Shown here: one piece after another, positions 43,428 through 53,201 of the stretch
Position numbering within the stretch: the first letter of the stretch is position 1
How the letters are laid out: each line of letters opens with the position of its first letter
From: JASSUD01 sp031963045
GTDB taxonomy: Bacteria > Pseudomonadota > Gammaproteobacteria > Burkholderiales > Burkholderiaceae
Direction: 5' to 3'
DNA: 64,000 nucleotides
NCBI GenBank assembly: GCA_031963045.1
Contig: JASSUK010000032.1
Coordinates: 150,370-214,369, forward strand
The notes under the pieces: generated by a model
Told to the model about the DNA's origin: nothing
What the model saw: only the letters and a program-made list of their open reading frames with translations
Database searches by the model: none
Translations under genes and position numbers: made by a program

Positions 43428-44540
43428 CTACGATACAAGCCGTGTAATTTTTGCGCCTAGGGTATCGCCTATCTGCACCAATTTGCCAGCTGCAATGAGT
43501 CGTCCCTGTGCACGAATACCAATTTCAGGAGACGCTTTAAATTGCGCGTCCAGCATATCCCCTACTTGCAACGTGGTAAGTGCAGAAAGAGGAAGTGTCA
43601 TACGTCCTATTTCAAAGGTGAGCGTTATCGGCAAGGCATCTACCACGCGCATCTCTTTGGCATTGTCTTCGCTCGCGGCAGTATCCAAGGAAGGACCGCC
43701 TTCCTGTTCTTCCTCATAATCTTCCATCACGCTTTCCACCTCAAATTGATCCTTTTCCGAGCGCCTAAGCACTATACCGCGGGTAAACCCGTTACTAGAT
43801 GCAGGCGCAAATGTCAGCCATACCATCCCGTCTTCTAGACTCGCTTGCCACCAAAACATCAGTACATCACCAACCTCCAAAGCCTGCACCTGGGCTATGT
43901 TCAGCTTACTGATACCTGCCATCGCATACCCTTCTATATTCCCAGCGGCAACAGGTGCTGCGGCTTCTAAGGTAAGCGCTAAGCTATGGAGCCAGTCTGT
44001 TGAAAAACCATCTAAATAGAGGGTGAGGCAACGAGGGTGCTCCTCATCTTGAGAGATCAACGATAAGGTAAGCGGAGTCGATGTATCCAAAGCCATCGGT
44101 TCTTTTAGTACTTCCTGTGTGCTTACATTAGGCGTGGCTAAATGATGGCGTGCGCACCAGTCAAGCCAAGGCGCAAGCGTCCAATTGAGTGCAGCTTCTT
44201 GTAAATCGCTTGTTAATGACTGTGCATCGGGTACCGGCAAAATAGGGGCTAACCATTCTAACCAGGCTGCTTGCGCTACCCAAGCAAAGACAGGCTGGCC
44301 TTCAAGGGTTAGCGCAATACGATGCAAAACAGGAGGACGCTCAAAATCAGGGGCAGCAGAAAGCTTGAGTACCACCTCATTAGATTCGCCAAAACGACCA
44401 TACCCTACCACTTGGTGTAGCCAAGCTGATGCTTGGGAACAGGAGGGTTGCAACATGGCAAAGGCCGAAGAAAGCCTGGAAGAAGTCGGCACGCTAGAGG
44501 CTTCAGAAGAAAGGTTAAAGGAATGGCCAGAAACAGACAT
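43428..44540 (-). CDS. sctQ: T3SS cytoplasmic ring protein SctQ
   Basis: SctQ builds the cytosolic sorting platform under the T3SS base, homologous to FliM/FliN. The 370 residues are poorly conserved in the N-terminal part. The C-terminal SpoA domain is clear (LPITLTFEIGRMTLPLSALTTLQVGDMLDAQ ... RLIAAGKLVQIGDTLGAKITRL). Another SpoA-like segment is found around 225-260 (ISKLNIAQVQALEVGDVLMFWW). In other systems an internal start produces a short SctQ-C; a candidate was not resolved here. Confidence 0.88.
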   Translation of the reverse strand: MSVSGHSFNLSSEASSVPTSSRLSSAFAMLQPSCSQASAWLHQVVGYGRFGESNEVVLKLSAAPDFERPPVLHRIALTLEGQPVFAWVAQAAWLEWLAPILPVPDAQSLTSDLQEAALNWTLAPWLDWCARHHLATPNVSTQEVLKEPMALDTSTPLTLSLISQDEEHPRCLTLYLDGFSTDWLHSLALTLEAAAPVAAGNIEGYAMAGISKLNIAQVQALEVGDVLMFWWQASLEDGMVWLTFAPASSNGFTRGIVLRRSEKDQFEVESVMEDYEEEQEGGPSLDTAASEDNAKEMRVVDALPITLTFEIGRMTLPLSALTTLQVGDMLDAQFKASPEIGIRAQGRLIAAGKLVQIGDTLGAKITRLVS

Positions 44541-44542
44541 AG

Positions 44543-45139
44543 TTAGGAAACGGGCTTAATATCAATATTTAATGCACAACCTGAAAATTTAGCGCCCTGC
44601 AATTTTTTGCTAGCGCCGGTAAAAGCGGCATGCTGCTCTACATTTTTAGACCAAATCTGCATATGGATCTGATTACCTAGCCGCTTTTTTTCTTCCTGGC
44701 TGGTCGCCATCGTAACCATAATTTCAACACCTGCAAATTGCTCGTTCTGCACACGTACATGCAAGCTACCATCGACATGTTCACTACGCGAAACAAGGGC
44801 TCCTGCATACGTGATATCGGCCATCGCTTGCAATGCTGCGTCTATCGGGTTAGATCCCGTTCCGGATAGACCCGATACATTATCGCCAATAGAAGGCGTA
44901 TTAAACATACCCAACGGAATAGCGGTTCCAGAGAGGCCTGTCGTAGGCGTCTCGCGTTCTTTTTTGTCAGCGAGTTTTTGACGGGTTTGATTATCGCGCG
45001 CGCCTTTCTCTCTATTAAACACTTCTTTGAATTTATCCACTAGGCCAGCGCTAGGCGGCTGCTGAGGGGAAGTACCCACTGGTTGAGTGGGGGCGACTTT
45101 TTTAATATCAACATTATTGTTATTAACTGCTGATGACAT
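44543..45139 (-). CDS. sctP: T3SS needle-length regulator SctP, putative
   Basis: A 198-residue polar protein between sctO and sctQ, the place of sctP (SsaP/YscP). The first 100 residues are Pro/Gln/Gly/Asn-rich and disordered. The C-terminal half (DGSLHVRVQNEQFAGVEIMVTMATSQ to FSGCALNIDIKP) is compact and resembles the small substrate-switch domain seen at this position. Sequence identity is too low to name it by motif alone, so the call rests on position, size and build. It overlaps sctO by 17 bases. Confidence 0.7.
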   Translation of the reverse strand: MSSAVNNNNVDIKKVAPTQPVGTSPQQPPSAGLVDKFKEVFNREKGARDNQTRQKLADKKERETPTTGLSGTAIPLGMFNTPSIGDNVSGLSGTGSNPIDAALQAMADITYAGALVSRSEHVDGSLHVRVQNEQFAGVEIMVTMATSQEEKKRLGNQIHMQIWSKNVEQHAAFTGASKKLQGAKFSGCALNIDIKPVS

Positions 45140-45515
45140 GCGAATCTCCCATTTCGTCTTGTAAGAGCCGCAGCTTTTCTTGCTTGATCAAGCATTGCCG
45201 CAACTCGATATTCCATTCATGGATACGCTGTTTTAAGCCGAGAATATGTGTACGCACCCGCATACGCTCTTTTTTAAGGCGGATATCTTCAGAGGCATAT
45301 CCACTCAATTCTCGACGAAAATCATTCAGCTCTTCTTCACGTCGCACACTTTCCTCTTGGCTACGCGCTCGCCAAGTGCGTACTACTTCAACGCGTTGGG
45401 CCTCAAGTTGCGCAACTTGCTCTACTAAATGACGAATCTCTTCTTGCGTTTGGGAAATATCACGGCGTAGACGCGTTTCCCTATGTTTTTTTATGGTGAT
45501 TAAGCGATCCCACAC
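45123..45515 (-). CDS. sctO: T3SS stalk protein SctO
   Basis: SctO is the central stalk between ATPase and export gate, like FliJ. The 130-residue product is almost entirely a charged antiparallel coiled coil rich in Arg, Glu and Gln (residues 5-120). It starts four bases after the sctN stop. Identification rests on position, length and coiled-coil character, all of which fit YscO/SsaO proteins. Confidence 0.82.
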   Translation of the reverse strand: MWDRLITIKKHRETRLRRDISQTQEEIRHLVEQVAQLEAQRVEVVRTWRARSQEESVRREEELNDFRRELSGYASEDIRLKKERMRVRTHILGLKQRIHEWNIELRQCLIKQEKLRLLQDEMGDSHVISS

Positions 45516-45518
45516 TCT

Positions 45519-46982
45519 TTACCCTTCTCCCTCTACGACCTCTTGCAGAGCGGATTGCGTCTCACTTAAAGTCATGGGCTCCGCCGCACTTTGACATAGA
45601 AAACGCATGATTTGTGCACGCTTATCCAATGCTTCATCTGCCTCATCATCATGACCGCGCTGATACTCTCCTACGCGCACCAACAAATCAATATCGTCAT
45701 ATCGTGCCATCAATCGCCGCATCTTACCCGCATATTGCTTATGCTCCTCGGGCGCTACATGCGGCATTACACGACTTACACTGCGCAAAATATCGATTGC
45801 AGGGTAGTGATTACGTTCAGCGAGTGCTCTGGATAAAACAATGTGGCCGTCCAAAATAGAGCGTACCTCATCCGCGACGGGTTCATTCATATTGTCGCTC
45901 TCGACCAGTACGGTATAGATCCCGGTAATGACGCCGCAAGAAGCAGGGCCTGCACGTTCTAGTAAACGGGGCAAAGAAGCAAAAACGCTTGGCGGGTACC
46001 CGTTAGCGGCCATGGGCTCTCCGGCAGCGATTCCCAGTTGGCGCGCAGCACGCGCATACCGTGTTACTGAATCCACTAAAAGCAATACACTCTTACCTTG
46101 GTCTCGAAAATATTCAGCAATCGTTGTAGCAACATAGGCTGCTTTATATCGTTCGAGCGCCGGACGGTCTGAAGTCGCAACGACGATCACGGTGCGGCTA
46201 CGCATTTTCTCATCAAATATCCTGTCGATGAATTCACGCACCTCACGGCCTCGTTCGCCCACTAAAGCCAATACGACTACATCTGCCAAATTACCCTGCA
46301 TCATCATGCCCAGCAGGGTACTTTTACCTACCCCTGCTGCTGCAAAAATACCTACACGCTGTCCTTTTCCACAGGTTAGAAGGCCATCGATGGCCCTAAT
46401 ACCTAAAGGCAAAGGTTCGCTGACCAATGGACGGCTTAATGCAGGAGGTGGAGACACGCTAATCGCGCGCAATTCTGTTGCGCCAGTCGTTGTATAGGGC
46501 TGGTTTGTAGCTTCACTATCGGCATCTGCGTTTGAATCCGTTTTTAAATCGGACGCTCCTGCAGCGCGTACTATCCGACCAAATCCATCGAGCACTGCTC
46601 CGATCAGATGATCGCCCAATTCAATTTCAAGCCGCCGCCCAATACGTTCGACTTCTGCACCACTGGCAATACCTAGCGGTTCCTCAAAAGGAGACAGAAT
46701 AGCCGTGTCACGGTCTATGCCAATCACTTCTGCTCGAATAACTTTTTCTGTATTGTTCAAGCGCACATTGCATAGCTCTCCCAACTGTACGCCAGGCAAG
46801 CATGCTTTTAGAACCGTGGGACCTACACTTTCTACACGGCCAATAGTGCGCACGCTATGCGCTGTAGAGGCATGTGTAGAGAGATGATAAGACATGCCTT
46901 TGAGGCGTTTATCGAGTTTTTGAGCAACTTGATCAAAATCTGCTTTACGCATAGGAAGATCCATCATCGAACCATTCGACAT
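45519..46982 (-). CDS. sctN: T3SS ATPase SctN
   Basis: SctN is the hexameric ATPase that unfolds substrates and removes chaperones at the T3SS base. The 487 residues show IDGLLTCGKGQRVGIFAAAGVGKSTLLGMM (Walker A), LALVGERGREVREFID, VLLLVDSVTRYARAARQLGIAAGEP (Walker B region) and HYPAIDILRSVSRVM. An acidic low-complexity insertion of about 25 residues lies near 150-175, before the Walker A motif, and is unusual. The start overlaps the sctV 3' end; ATG 46952 is an alternative. Confidence 0.96.
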   Translation of the reverse strand: MSNGSMMDLPMRKADFDQVAQKLDKRLKGMSYHLSTHASTAHSVRTIGRVESVGPTVLKACLPGVQLGELCNVRLNNTEKVIRAEVIGIDRDTAILSPFEEPLGIASGAEVERIGRRLEIELGDHLIGAVLDGFGRIVRAAGASDLKTDSNADADSEATNQPYTTTGATELRAISVSPPPALSRPLVSEPLPLGIRAIDGLLTCGKGQRVGIFAAAGVGKSTLLGMMMQGNLADVVVLALVGERGREVREFIDRIFDEKMRSRTVIVVATSDRPALERYKAAYVATTIAEYFRDQGKSVLLLVDSVTRYARAARQLGIAAGEPMAANGYPPSVFASLPRLLERAGPASCGVITGIYTVLVESDNMNEPVADEVRSILDGHIVLSRALAERNHYPAIDILRSVSRVMPHVAPEEHKQYAGKMRRLMARYDDIDLLVRVGEYQRGHDDEADEALDKRAQIMRFLCQSAAEPMTLSETQSALQEVVEGEG

Positions 46983-49110
46983 TACCTAAGATTCTAACTT
47001 CGACATCTTCCATCATTTCTTGTGTAGACAACACAGACAGTTTGTAAAAATCCCGCTCAATCATTTTACGTACATACCGTCGCACATCCATCGAGGTCAG
47101 TAAAACGGGATTCGTTCCAATATCCACACTCTGTAGACGCGAGCGGATTAAATTCAGAATTCTCGCGGTTTTGTCTGCTTCTAGCGCAGAATAGGTGCCG
47201 ACAGAAGTTTCGCGAATAGACTCTCGTATCATGCCTTCGATACGCTCACCGATCAAAATAGCATCAATATGACGTTCGCTTCCACTAAAGCGATGGCAAA
47301 TTTGCCGGCGCAAGGAGATGCGGATGTATTCGGTTAACAACACCACTTCTTTTTCTTTAGAAGACCAGTCGATCAATGCCTCAAATACAAGACGCAGATC
47401 ACGAATCGATACCTTCTCCATAACCAAGCGCTGCAGTATCTCAGATATTTTAGGTATGGATACCGAACGCAATAATTCACGGGCTAACTCAGGGTAAGCG
47501 CTCTCTGCTGCGTCCAGTAAAACACGGGCTTCTTGAACGCCGATAAAGTCTTCTGCATAACGCTCTACTACCGCGTCTAGCAACTCTACAATACGTGCTT
47601 CTTCCGTATATACAGGAACACCCAATCGCTCGAGATACGCTTGTTGTTCTGGCGTAAGCCACGACAATTGCAGACCCCATTGCAATCGGGATTCTTGCAT
47701 ATCATCCCAATTAATATCTTGCGCCTCTGCTGCCCAGACATCCCGATTTTGGGTGTTTGCAAAGAATTCATCTTCTAGATCAGGATCCGGTAGGGCATGT
47801 ACATCATCGTGGTCCGATGCAAGTGCATTTTTAATGGTTTGCATTGAGCGCCATGCAAACCCACGGTCTTCTGATAAAAATAAGGAAACTACGGGCACTA
47901 CATACAAATCAATTTCTACTTTATTAGGAGGCAGTTCCAGGGAATCAATAATACGCGGCACAGAAATCTGCAAACCCAGCTCTTCGAATTTTTTGTTGCA
48001 AAATGCAATCAGCGCTGCATTGAGGCTTGCCCTATCTACTGTACTAGGTCCAATGCGCACGGTTAGAGGGCAGGGTAAGGAGGAGACTAATGCTTGTTTG
48101 GTTGTACGGACTTTGCCGCTGTCAACCTGTACTTTTGAGCGTTTACGCTTCAGTACATAAAACCCTGCAATAAAAGTAAACAAGGCTAACCCACCAAAAA
48201 TTAACATGGGAAAGCCAGGAATTAGGGCGAAAATGGTCAATACCAAACCACTTATCAGCAGCACCCAAGGTTGCCGGCTGATTTCTTCGACCATCTGTTC
48301 AGCCAGATTTTGTGTTGCTTCGCCAGGAATACGTGTCACGATCAAACCAGCGGTGATCGAGATCAAAAGGGCTGGAATTTGGGCAATGAGTCCATCTCCA
48401 ACAGACAGCACGGCATAGGTCGTCAATGCCTCACCCACGCTCATATTGCGCTGCAGCATACCGATCGCGATTCCACCTACGATATTGACCAACACAACGA
48501 TCATGCTAGCAATGGCGTCACCCTTGACGAATTTCATTGCGCCATCCATGGCTCCATACAAACGGCTCTCTTTTTGCAAGAGCTCGCGCATGATTTTCGC
48601 CTCTTCCACCGTTATGGCATTGGCACGCATATCTCCATCGATACTCATCTGCTTACCAGGCATACCATCTAAGGTAAAACGAGCTGTCACTTCGGCAACC
48701 CGCTCAGCACCCTTTGTAATCACGATGAACTGCACGATAGTGATGATCGTAAAGATAATAATCCCCACCGCCACATTACCGCCCACCACGAAATTCCCGA
48801 AGGTGTACACAATTTCACCGGCATCAGCTTGCAGTAAAATCAAACGACTCGTGGTGATAGTTAACGCTAAACGATAGAGCGTAGTAATCAGTAGCAGAGA
48901 AGGAAATACGAGAAAGTCCAGCGGATTTCGTACATAAATCGCAATGGTCAAAATCATGATCGAGAGCATGATATTGAGGGCGATCAACATGTCGACCAGG
49001 ACCGTTGGCAATGGCAGGATCATCATGAATACGGCTGCCATCATAATGGCAACCAACACAATATCCTGGCGCTGCGACGCCGCCATCAAAAAGGCGTTCA
49101 ATCTTTTCAT
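46945..49110 (-). CDS. sctV: T3SS major export gate protein SctV
   Basis: SctV forms the nonameric export gate ring. The 721 residues start with about eight membrane helices (VDMLIALNIMLSIMILTIAIYV ... FALIPGFPMLIFGGLALF). The loop carries the FHIPEP-family motif VTARFTLDGMPGKQMSIDGDM. The large cytoplasmic domain from about 350 includes VDRASLNAALIAFCNKKFEELGL and the C-terminal LVFEALIDWS and ALEADKTARILNLIRS regions. Length and domains are complete. Confidence 0.96.
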   Translation of the reverse strand: MKRLNAFLMAASQRQDIVLVAIMMAAVFMMILPLPTVLVDMLIALNIMLSIMILTIAIYVRNPLDFLVFPSLLLITTLYRLALTITTSRLILLQADAGEIVYTFGNFVVGGNVAVGIIIFTIITIVQFIVITKGAERVAEVTARFTLDGMPGKQMSIDGDMRANAITVEEAKIMRELLQKESRLYGAMDGAMKFVKGDAIASMIVVLVNIVGGIAIGMLQRNMSVGEALTTYAVLSVGDGLIAQIPALLISITAGLIVTRIPGEATQNLAEQMVEEISRQPWVLLISGLVLTIFALIPGFPMLIFGGLALFTFIAGFYVLKRKRSKVQVDSGKVRTTKQALVSSLPCPLTVRIGPSTVDRASLNAALIAFCNKKFEELGLQISVPRIIDSLELPPNKVEIDLYVVPVVSLFLSEDRGFAWRSMQTIKNALASDHDDVHALPDPDLEDEFFANTQNRDVWAAEAQDINWDDMQESRLQWGLQLSWLTPEQQAYLERLGVPVYTEEARIVELLDAVVERYAEDFIGVQEARVLLDAAESAYPELARELLRSVSIPKISEILQRLVMEKVSIRDLRLVFEALIDWSSKEKEVVLLTEYIRISLRRQICHRFSGSERHIDAILIGERIEGMIRESIRETSVGTYSALEADKTARILNLIRSRLQSVDIGTNPVLLTSMDVRRYVRKMIERDFYKLSVLSTQEMMEDVEVRILGNVEWFDDGSSYA

Positions 49111-49161
49111 GCGTTCTCTTTCAAATTTTTTGGTTCTTACGAGTGGTGTGGGATTGAATCT

Positions 49162-49524
49162 TTAGAGTGTAGTTAAATCAAACATACGACTTAACGCATG
49201 ATGCAATTTCATCAACCGTTCTGCAGTAGCGAGCTCTTTGGGAACCGCAATGGCTCCCATAATGCAATCTTGATTTTTATATACTCGAACAGGCAAGCCC
49301 ATAAACCGTTGAGGCGCTGCACGCTTATATAAAATTCGAAGCACTCTTTCCCCATCGCCCGGCGGCAAGCTCACCATGATGGAAAGTAAAAAATACTTCT
49401 CATGCAGCTCCAGCACAAACCGACTCGTTTCATCATGCCACTCGGCTGCTACTTCGGTTCGCCATACGGGCATGTTAAGAAGGCGAAGAAACTCATCAAA
49501 ATGATGCCAAGCCGTCGAATTCAT
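49162..49524 (-). CDS. T3SS gatekeeper partner/chaperone, SsaM-like position
   Basis: A 120-residue protein between sctW and sctV. The alpha/beta pattern (FDEFLRLLNMPVW, then a beta-rich middle with VLELHEKYFLLSIMVSLP, then a final helix LMKLHHALSRMFDL) fits the class I T3SS chaperone fold. In SPI-2 this place is held by ssaM, whose product works with the gatekeeper SsaL to hold back effectors until translocators are out. The ATG overlaps the sctW stop by four bases. Name by position; the sequence itself is not diagnostic. Confidence 0.65.
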   Translation of the reverse strand: MNSTAWHHFDEFLRLLNMPVWRTEVAAEWHDETSRFVLELHEKYFLLSIMVSLPPGDGERVLRILYKRAAPQRFMGLPVRVYKNQDCIMGAIAVPKELATAERLMKLHHALSRMFDLTTL

Positions 49525-50651
49525 AGGCTCTCATTTTCCTGCTTTTCTAACATCTGCAAAAGTGCATCAAATGCATTTAAAACTTCTTTTCGCTTTTCTT
49601 GATCATCAAAAAAAGCCGAAGGCATTTTCTTCCATAGGGTTTTAAATTCACGTGCGCAAACGAGTTTTTCCTCTATTTTCCCAGTACCAAAAAGCATAGC
49701 AAGGCGCCCTTCCAACCAATCTGCCTCCACCCAAGCGAGCTCGGCGGTGGTGATGAGTTCGCGCAATACATCATCCGAAGTGGGGGTGCGGCTACCTAAG
49801 GTTTCTAATTGCTTTGCAGTTTCTTCGCACGTTGCATTGAGTCCAAATAGAATCAACACGCGCTGCATGTCTTTAATAATGGAGATAAGTCGTGCCTGCT
49901 CTTTGCTTAGTGGGCTCTCTATACTAGAGAGTTCCAGAGCAATAGCGCGCAATACTGCGCGCAATTTGGCTTCGCGATCTTCCAACTCCATTAAATACTT
50001 AAATAAGTCCGCCATCGTGCGGCAGGAATCCGAAGCATAGCGATACAGGCTCTTTAGGCCTTCTTGCTGTTCTTCATCATCACCAAACTCTAAAAAAGAA
50101 AAGAGACTCACGCCAACGACGCTGCCATTTTCCCTTAAATAGGCATCTAATGCTTTTTTGAGTGGGCCACGACGGCTTTTAAATTTCTCTCGCAATTTCT
50201 GCCAGCGCGCATCTTCAAACCCGCCCACTAAGGCGGCCAATAGTAAAGCGGCTTGGCCTGGTTTTAAGCCATTGGATAAAAGGTGGGCAAGTGGGTTGGA
50301 AGATTTCTCAAGACCTGGAAAGCGCTGTAGAAGCGCCTCTAAGGAAGAAAAATCTGAGTCGCCCAAGCTCTTTAAGAGCCCTTCTAGATACTCACTCGCG
50401 CTTTCAGCTGGCGTTTCGAGGGACATCACGCCGTCGCCACGCGCTCTTCCACTACGGCGCAACCAAGAAGAAAAACCTTCTAAAAGTGATGCCTCTTCAG
50501 TGTCATTCAACCCCCTAAGCTCTGCTTGTGCAGCACGCATAGCGGAAGGCATCGCTAACTTATTATTTCCGTAACGAGACGTATCTTTAGGGTCATGAGG
50601 ACCCACACTCCCAGGCCCTGTAGCAGGTACCGTGATTAGCGGACTAGACAT
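49521..50651 (-). CDS. sctW: T3SS gatekeeper SctW (YopN/InvE/SsaL family)
   Basis: SctW plugs or regulates the export gate and sets the order translocators before effectors. The product has a disordered N-terminal 60 residues rich in Ser/Pro/Gly and then a helical HrpJ-type domain (SASEYLEGLLKSLGDSDFSSLEALLQRFPG ... FLEFGDDEEQQEGLKSLYRYASDS). The C-terminal TyeA-like helices (LITTAELAWVEADWLEGRLAMLFG, KTLWKKMPSAFFDDQEKRKEVLNAFDALL) are fused, as in SsaL and InvE. ATG 50651 overlaps the sctL stop by eight bases. Confidence 0.88.
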   Translation of the reverse strand: MSSPLITVPATGPGSVGPHDPKDTSRYGNNKLAMPSAMRAAQAELRGLNDTEEASLLEGFSSWLRRSGRARGDGVMSLETPAESASEYLEGLLKSLGDSDFSSLEALLQRFPGLEKSSNPLAHLLSNGLKPGQAALLLAALVGGFEDARWQKLREKFKSRRGPLKKALDAYLRENGSVVGVSLFSFLEFGDDEEQQEGLKSLYRYASDSCRTMADLFKYLMELEDREAKLRAVLRAIALELSSIESPLSKEQARLISIIKDMQRVLILFGLNATCEETAKQLETLGSRTPTSDDVLRELITTAELAWVEADWLEGRLAMLFGTGKIEEKLVCAREFKTLWKKMPSAFFDDQEKRKEVLNAFDALLQMLEKQENESL

Positions 50652-51318
50652 CCGAATCCTCTTGAGCAGCATCTATTTGCATCGTGCGCAGAGCATTCAT
50701 TACTTTGCTCCAATGCAAGGCCAAATCAAATTCAACGCGCAAAAATGCATCCTCAAATACTGCTTGGCGCGTTTCTAGCGTAGCGTCAGGCACCCACTGA
50801 GCACGTTCAAATGGAGATTTTCCCTCATAACGTGCTTGTAGGGTTTCACAGGCCTCAGGATGCAAACGAAGTTTATAAGGATGTTGACGTACCCGAGCGG
50901 CTGCGAGCGACGTTAGGCGACGTGCCAATTGATTGAGTTCGTCTTGATCATCCAACCATTCCTCTAGCACCGTTGCCATCATCTCACGCATGCGTGACTC
51001 GACACCTTCCACAATACGAGCCTCTAGGGCCTGCTCTTCGACTAACCACTGCAACGCTTCTTCTAGCGTTGCATCACGTGTTTGTATACGGATATCTTCA
51101 ATCGCTTGTGCTTTTTGAAGCGCGCCAACTTGTGCCGCTGCCTCCTGGATGCTTTTGGCTTTTTGCTGCGCTTGTTTTAAGACCTTAATGGCTTGTGTAG
51201 AGGCTTGCTCCGCCCATTTTTTTGTTTCTTGGCGTAAGCTAACTGCAGCAGTTTTGAGCACAGCACCTTCAGGAGCCGGCCCTTCGAGCATTTCAATGCG
51301 CACGCTAAAAGGATTCAT
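50644..51318 (-). CDS. sctL: T3SS ATPase regulator SctL
   Basis: SctL (FliH/YscL/SsaK) links the ATPase to the SctQ pods. The 224-residue product starts MNPFSVRIEML and has an Ala/Gln-rich coiled coil at about 25-75 (RQETKKWAEQASTQAIKVLKQAQQ). The C-terminal FliH-like domain contains LNQLARRLTSLAAARVRQHPYKLRLHPE. ATG 51318 is preferred over the longer frame to 51384. The sctK stop is 84 bases upstream. Confidence 0.87.
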   Translation of the reverse strand: MNPFSVRIEMLEGPAPEGAVLKTAAVSLRQETKKWAEQASTQAIKVLKQAQQKAKSIQEAAAQVGALQKAQAIEDIRIQTRDATLEEALQWLVEEQALEARIVEGVESRMREMMATVLEEWLDDQDELNQLARRLTSLAAARVRQHPYKLRLHPEACETLQARYEGKSPFERAQWVPDATLETRQAVFEDAFLRVEFDLALHWSKVMNALRTMQIDAAQEDSDV

Positions 51319-51402
51319 CACACAGTCACAAAAAAAGGAAAAAACACGCAATAGGATTGAAGAGAACACACCATTTGCTAGCAATAAATGCAGCGTGATG
51401 CT

Positions 51403-52098
51403 CTACAAAAAGCGTGCAAGTCGAAACAACAGATTTAAGCCAAATGAAGCTACGGGCTCATCAATGACAGGACTTTGTTCAAAGAGAGAAGGCTCAAATA
51501 ACACTTCTAACGCCCCCAAAAGAGGACGCTTTTGTAACGCATGTACTAGCACTGCAGCACCATGAGCAGTGGCTTGTTGGGCCAAATGCTCCGGGTCCAG
51601 CAATGGGAGTTCCAGACGAAAATGCTCTGGAACAGACGAAGTCATGAGTGGTGCTGCCAAAACATTGAGCTGCGCACGCTTCACAGAGTTGAGTTGCGGT
51701 AAAGCCTCACGGTAATTGCGCAACATCCAATACTCAGCACGCCCTAAACGCAATAATCCTAAAGCAGGGATCAAAACCGGTAATTTTTCTGCAAAACTTA
51801 CTATTTTTTGCTCAACCGGAGTCAACTTACCTGCACTAGCTAAGGAGATAGGGCGTGTAGAGAGAGCGCGACGCTGCATGATCGAGCGATCGATACAGCG
51901 GCGAGCGCGTGGCGTAGTCTGATAAACCGACCGCAACGCATCAAGCCCCAAGGTGTGCCACCAAGATATATGCATCACCGCAGCGGGTTGCCACAGGAGT
52001 CGATAAAAATGGGCGTCTACAGGCCCCAACAATTTGGGTGTCCCCGCGAAATCAGTCAAGTTTCTCACTTCTACGCGTTTGCCAAATGGAAAAACCAA
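51403..52098 (-). CDS. sctK: T3SS accessory cytosolic protein SctK
   Basis: SctK (YscK family) is part of the cytosolic sorting platform between the SctD ring and SctQ. The 231-residue product lies between sctJ and sctL, the standard place. It shows the family pattern of an early WWHTLGLDALRSVY region, a middle LPVLIPALGLLRLGRAEYWMLRNYREAL helix and a C-terminal ATAHGAAVLVHALQ. The start lies 47 bases inside sctJ, so a later start is possible. Confidence rests on position plus moderate similarity. Confidence 0.78.
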   Translation of the reverse strand: MVFPFGKRVEVRNLTDFAGTPKLLGPVDAHFYRLLWQPAAVMHISWWHTLGLDALRSVYQTTPRARRCIDRSIMQRRALSTRPISLASAGKLTPVEQKIVSFAEKLPVLIPALGLLRLGRAEYWMLRNYREALPQLNSVKRAQLNVLAAPLMTSSVPEHFRLELPLLDPEHLAQQATAHGAAVLVHALQKRPLLGALEVLFEPSLFEQSPVIDEPVASFGLNLLFRLARFL

Positions 52099-52801
52099 TT
52101 GCTGAGCCGATCAATCCAAGCAAAACCACAATCACCGTACCTAACCAAAGTGGTTTTTGCACGAGTCGTGCCCACCAAGTATCTGGCAAAGGCATGGCCA
52201 ATGGCTGTGCTTGTCCGTACCGATAGCTAGCTGGCACCATCACCACGCTAATATTGTTTTGCTCAATACCAGCAATACCTTGGCGTACCAAATCGCGGAT
52301 TTGCTCTTGATACGTGCTTAAGTTGGTTGCAGGAGAGTATTTAATAAATACGGAGACGGTTGATTGCATAGCCTGTTTGCCCAAGCCTCCCTGATCATCA
52401 GGCAGACCAATAGACACATGCGCCGAAACCACCCCATCAATCTGCGTCAGCATTTCTTGAATTTGCTGCTCTTTCAGATACTCCATTTTCGCCCGTTCTT
52501 GTTCAGGCGAAGATACGAGTTGATTCGATGGAAACACATCCATTACAGACGCGTATTTAGGCTTGGGATACCCATTTTGTCGAAGAACCTCAACCGCTTT
52601 GATAAATTGTGACTTAGGTACTAGCAAAACTATACCTTTAGCTTTATCGGTTTCTTTTTGTGCATCGATGCGATTAACCATCAAAAGCGCTAGCATCTGA
52701 TTGGCCTCACTCTCTGATAAAGCAGAGTAGAGCGTCACTTTGCAAGCAGTAAGAAACAGACTCAGCACACATATGCCGATGAGAATGGAGCGTTTAGCCA
52801 T
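52052..52801 (-). CDS. sctJ: T3SS inner-membrane ring lipoprotein SctJ
   Basis: SctJ forms the 24-subunit periplasmic ring of the basal body. The 249 residues begin with a lipoprotein signal (ILIGICVLSLFLTACKV, cysteine 20). Two ring-building domains joined by a linker follow, with LYSALSESEANQMLALLM, GIVLLVPKSQFIKAVEVLRQNGYP and VSAHVSIGLPDDQ. A C-terminal transmembrane helix (WLGTVIVVLLGLIGSAIGFSI) ends in a basic tail. Full length. Confidence 0.96.
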   Translation of the reverse strand: MAKRSILIGICVLSLFLTACKVTLYSALSESEANQMLALLMVNRIDAQKETDKAKGIVLLVPKSQFIKAVEVLRQNGYPKPKYASVMDVFPSNQLVSSPEQERAKMEYLKEQQIQEMLTQIDGVVSAHVSIGLPDDQGGLGKQAMQSTVSVFIKYSPATNLSTYQEQIRDLVRQGIAGIEQNNISVVMVPASYRYGQAQPLAMPLPDTWWARLVQKPLWLGTVIVVLLGLIGSAIGFSIWQTRRSEKLD

Positions 52802-52807
52802 AAAGTT

Positions 52808-53185
52808 TTAATTAATTGTGGTCAACTGCTTGAGCGACTGGGACAGTGCGCCAAGGAATTTTGAAGCTATGTTTATACCAACACTCGACTTCATGGTATC
52901 GATTTGCATACTAAGTACTTGAGTAGGACTTAGCACTTCTGACGAATTTGCGCTCTTTTTCATCGTTTCCGATAACGCTTTTATCGCCTTAGTAGGCTCT
53001 GACACCAACGAAGAAAAAATCGAATTAAATTTTGCAACGGCTCCTGGATCTGCTTTTGGCATGGGAAACCCATTGCCTTGGACCAGATCAGATACCGCTA
53101 AAAGCCCTGCTGAATTTACCGCAGGCTCATTGATAGAAGCAGGCGCAATATCTATCACGCCAGCATCTGGTGTAATTGTTGCCAT
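52808..53185 (-). CDS. sctI: T3SS inner rod protein SctI
   Basis: SctI is a small exported protein that anchors the needle in the base. The 125-residue product lies between sctG and sctJ and has the disordered N-terminus and helical C-terminus of the family (VLSMQIDTMKSSVGINIASKFLGALSQSLKQL). I chose ATG 53185 because GGAG is eight bases upstream; the longer frame (to 53281) is a shadow of the upstream gene. It ends seven bases before sctJ. Confidence 0.87.
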   Translation of the reverse strand: MATITPDAGVIDIAPASINEPAVNSAGLLAVSDLVQGNGFPMPKADPGAVAKFNSIFSSLVSEPTKAIKALSETMKKSANSSEVLSPTQVLSMQIDTMKSSVGINIASKFLGALSQSLKQLTTIN

Positions 53186-53201
53186 TACATTCTCCAAACT
53201 A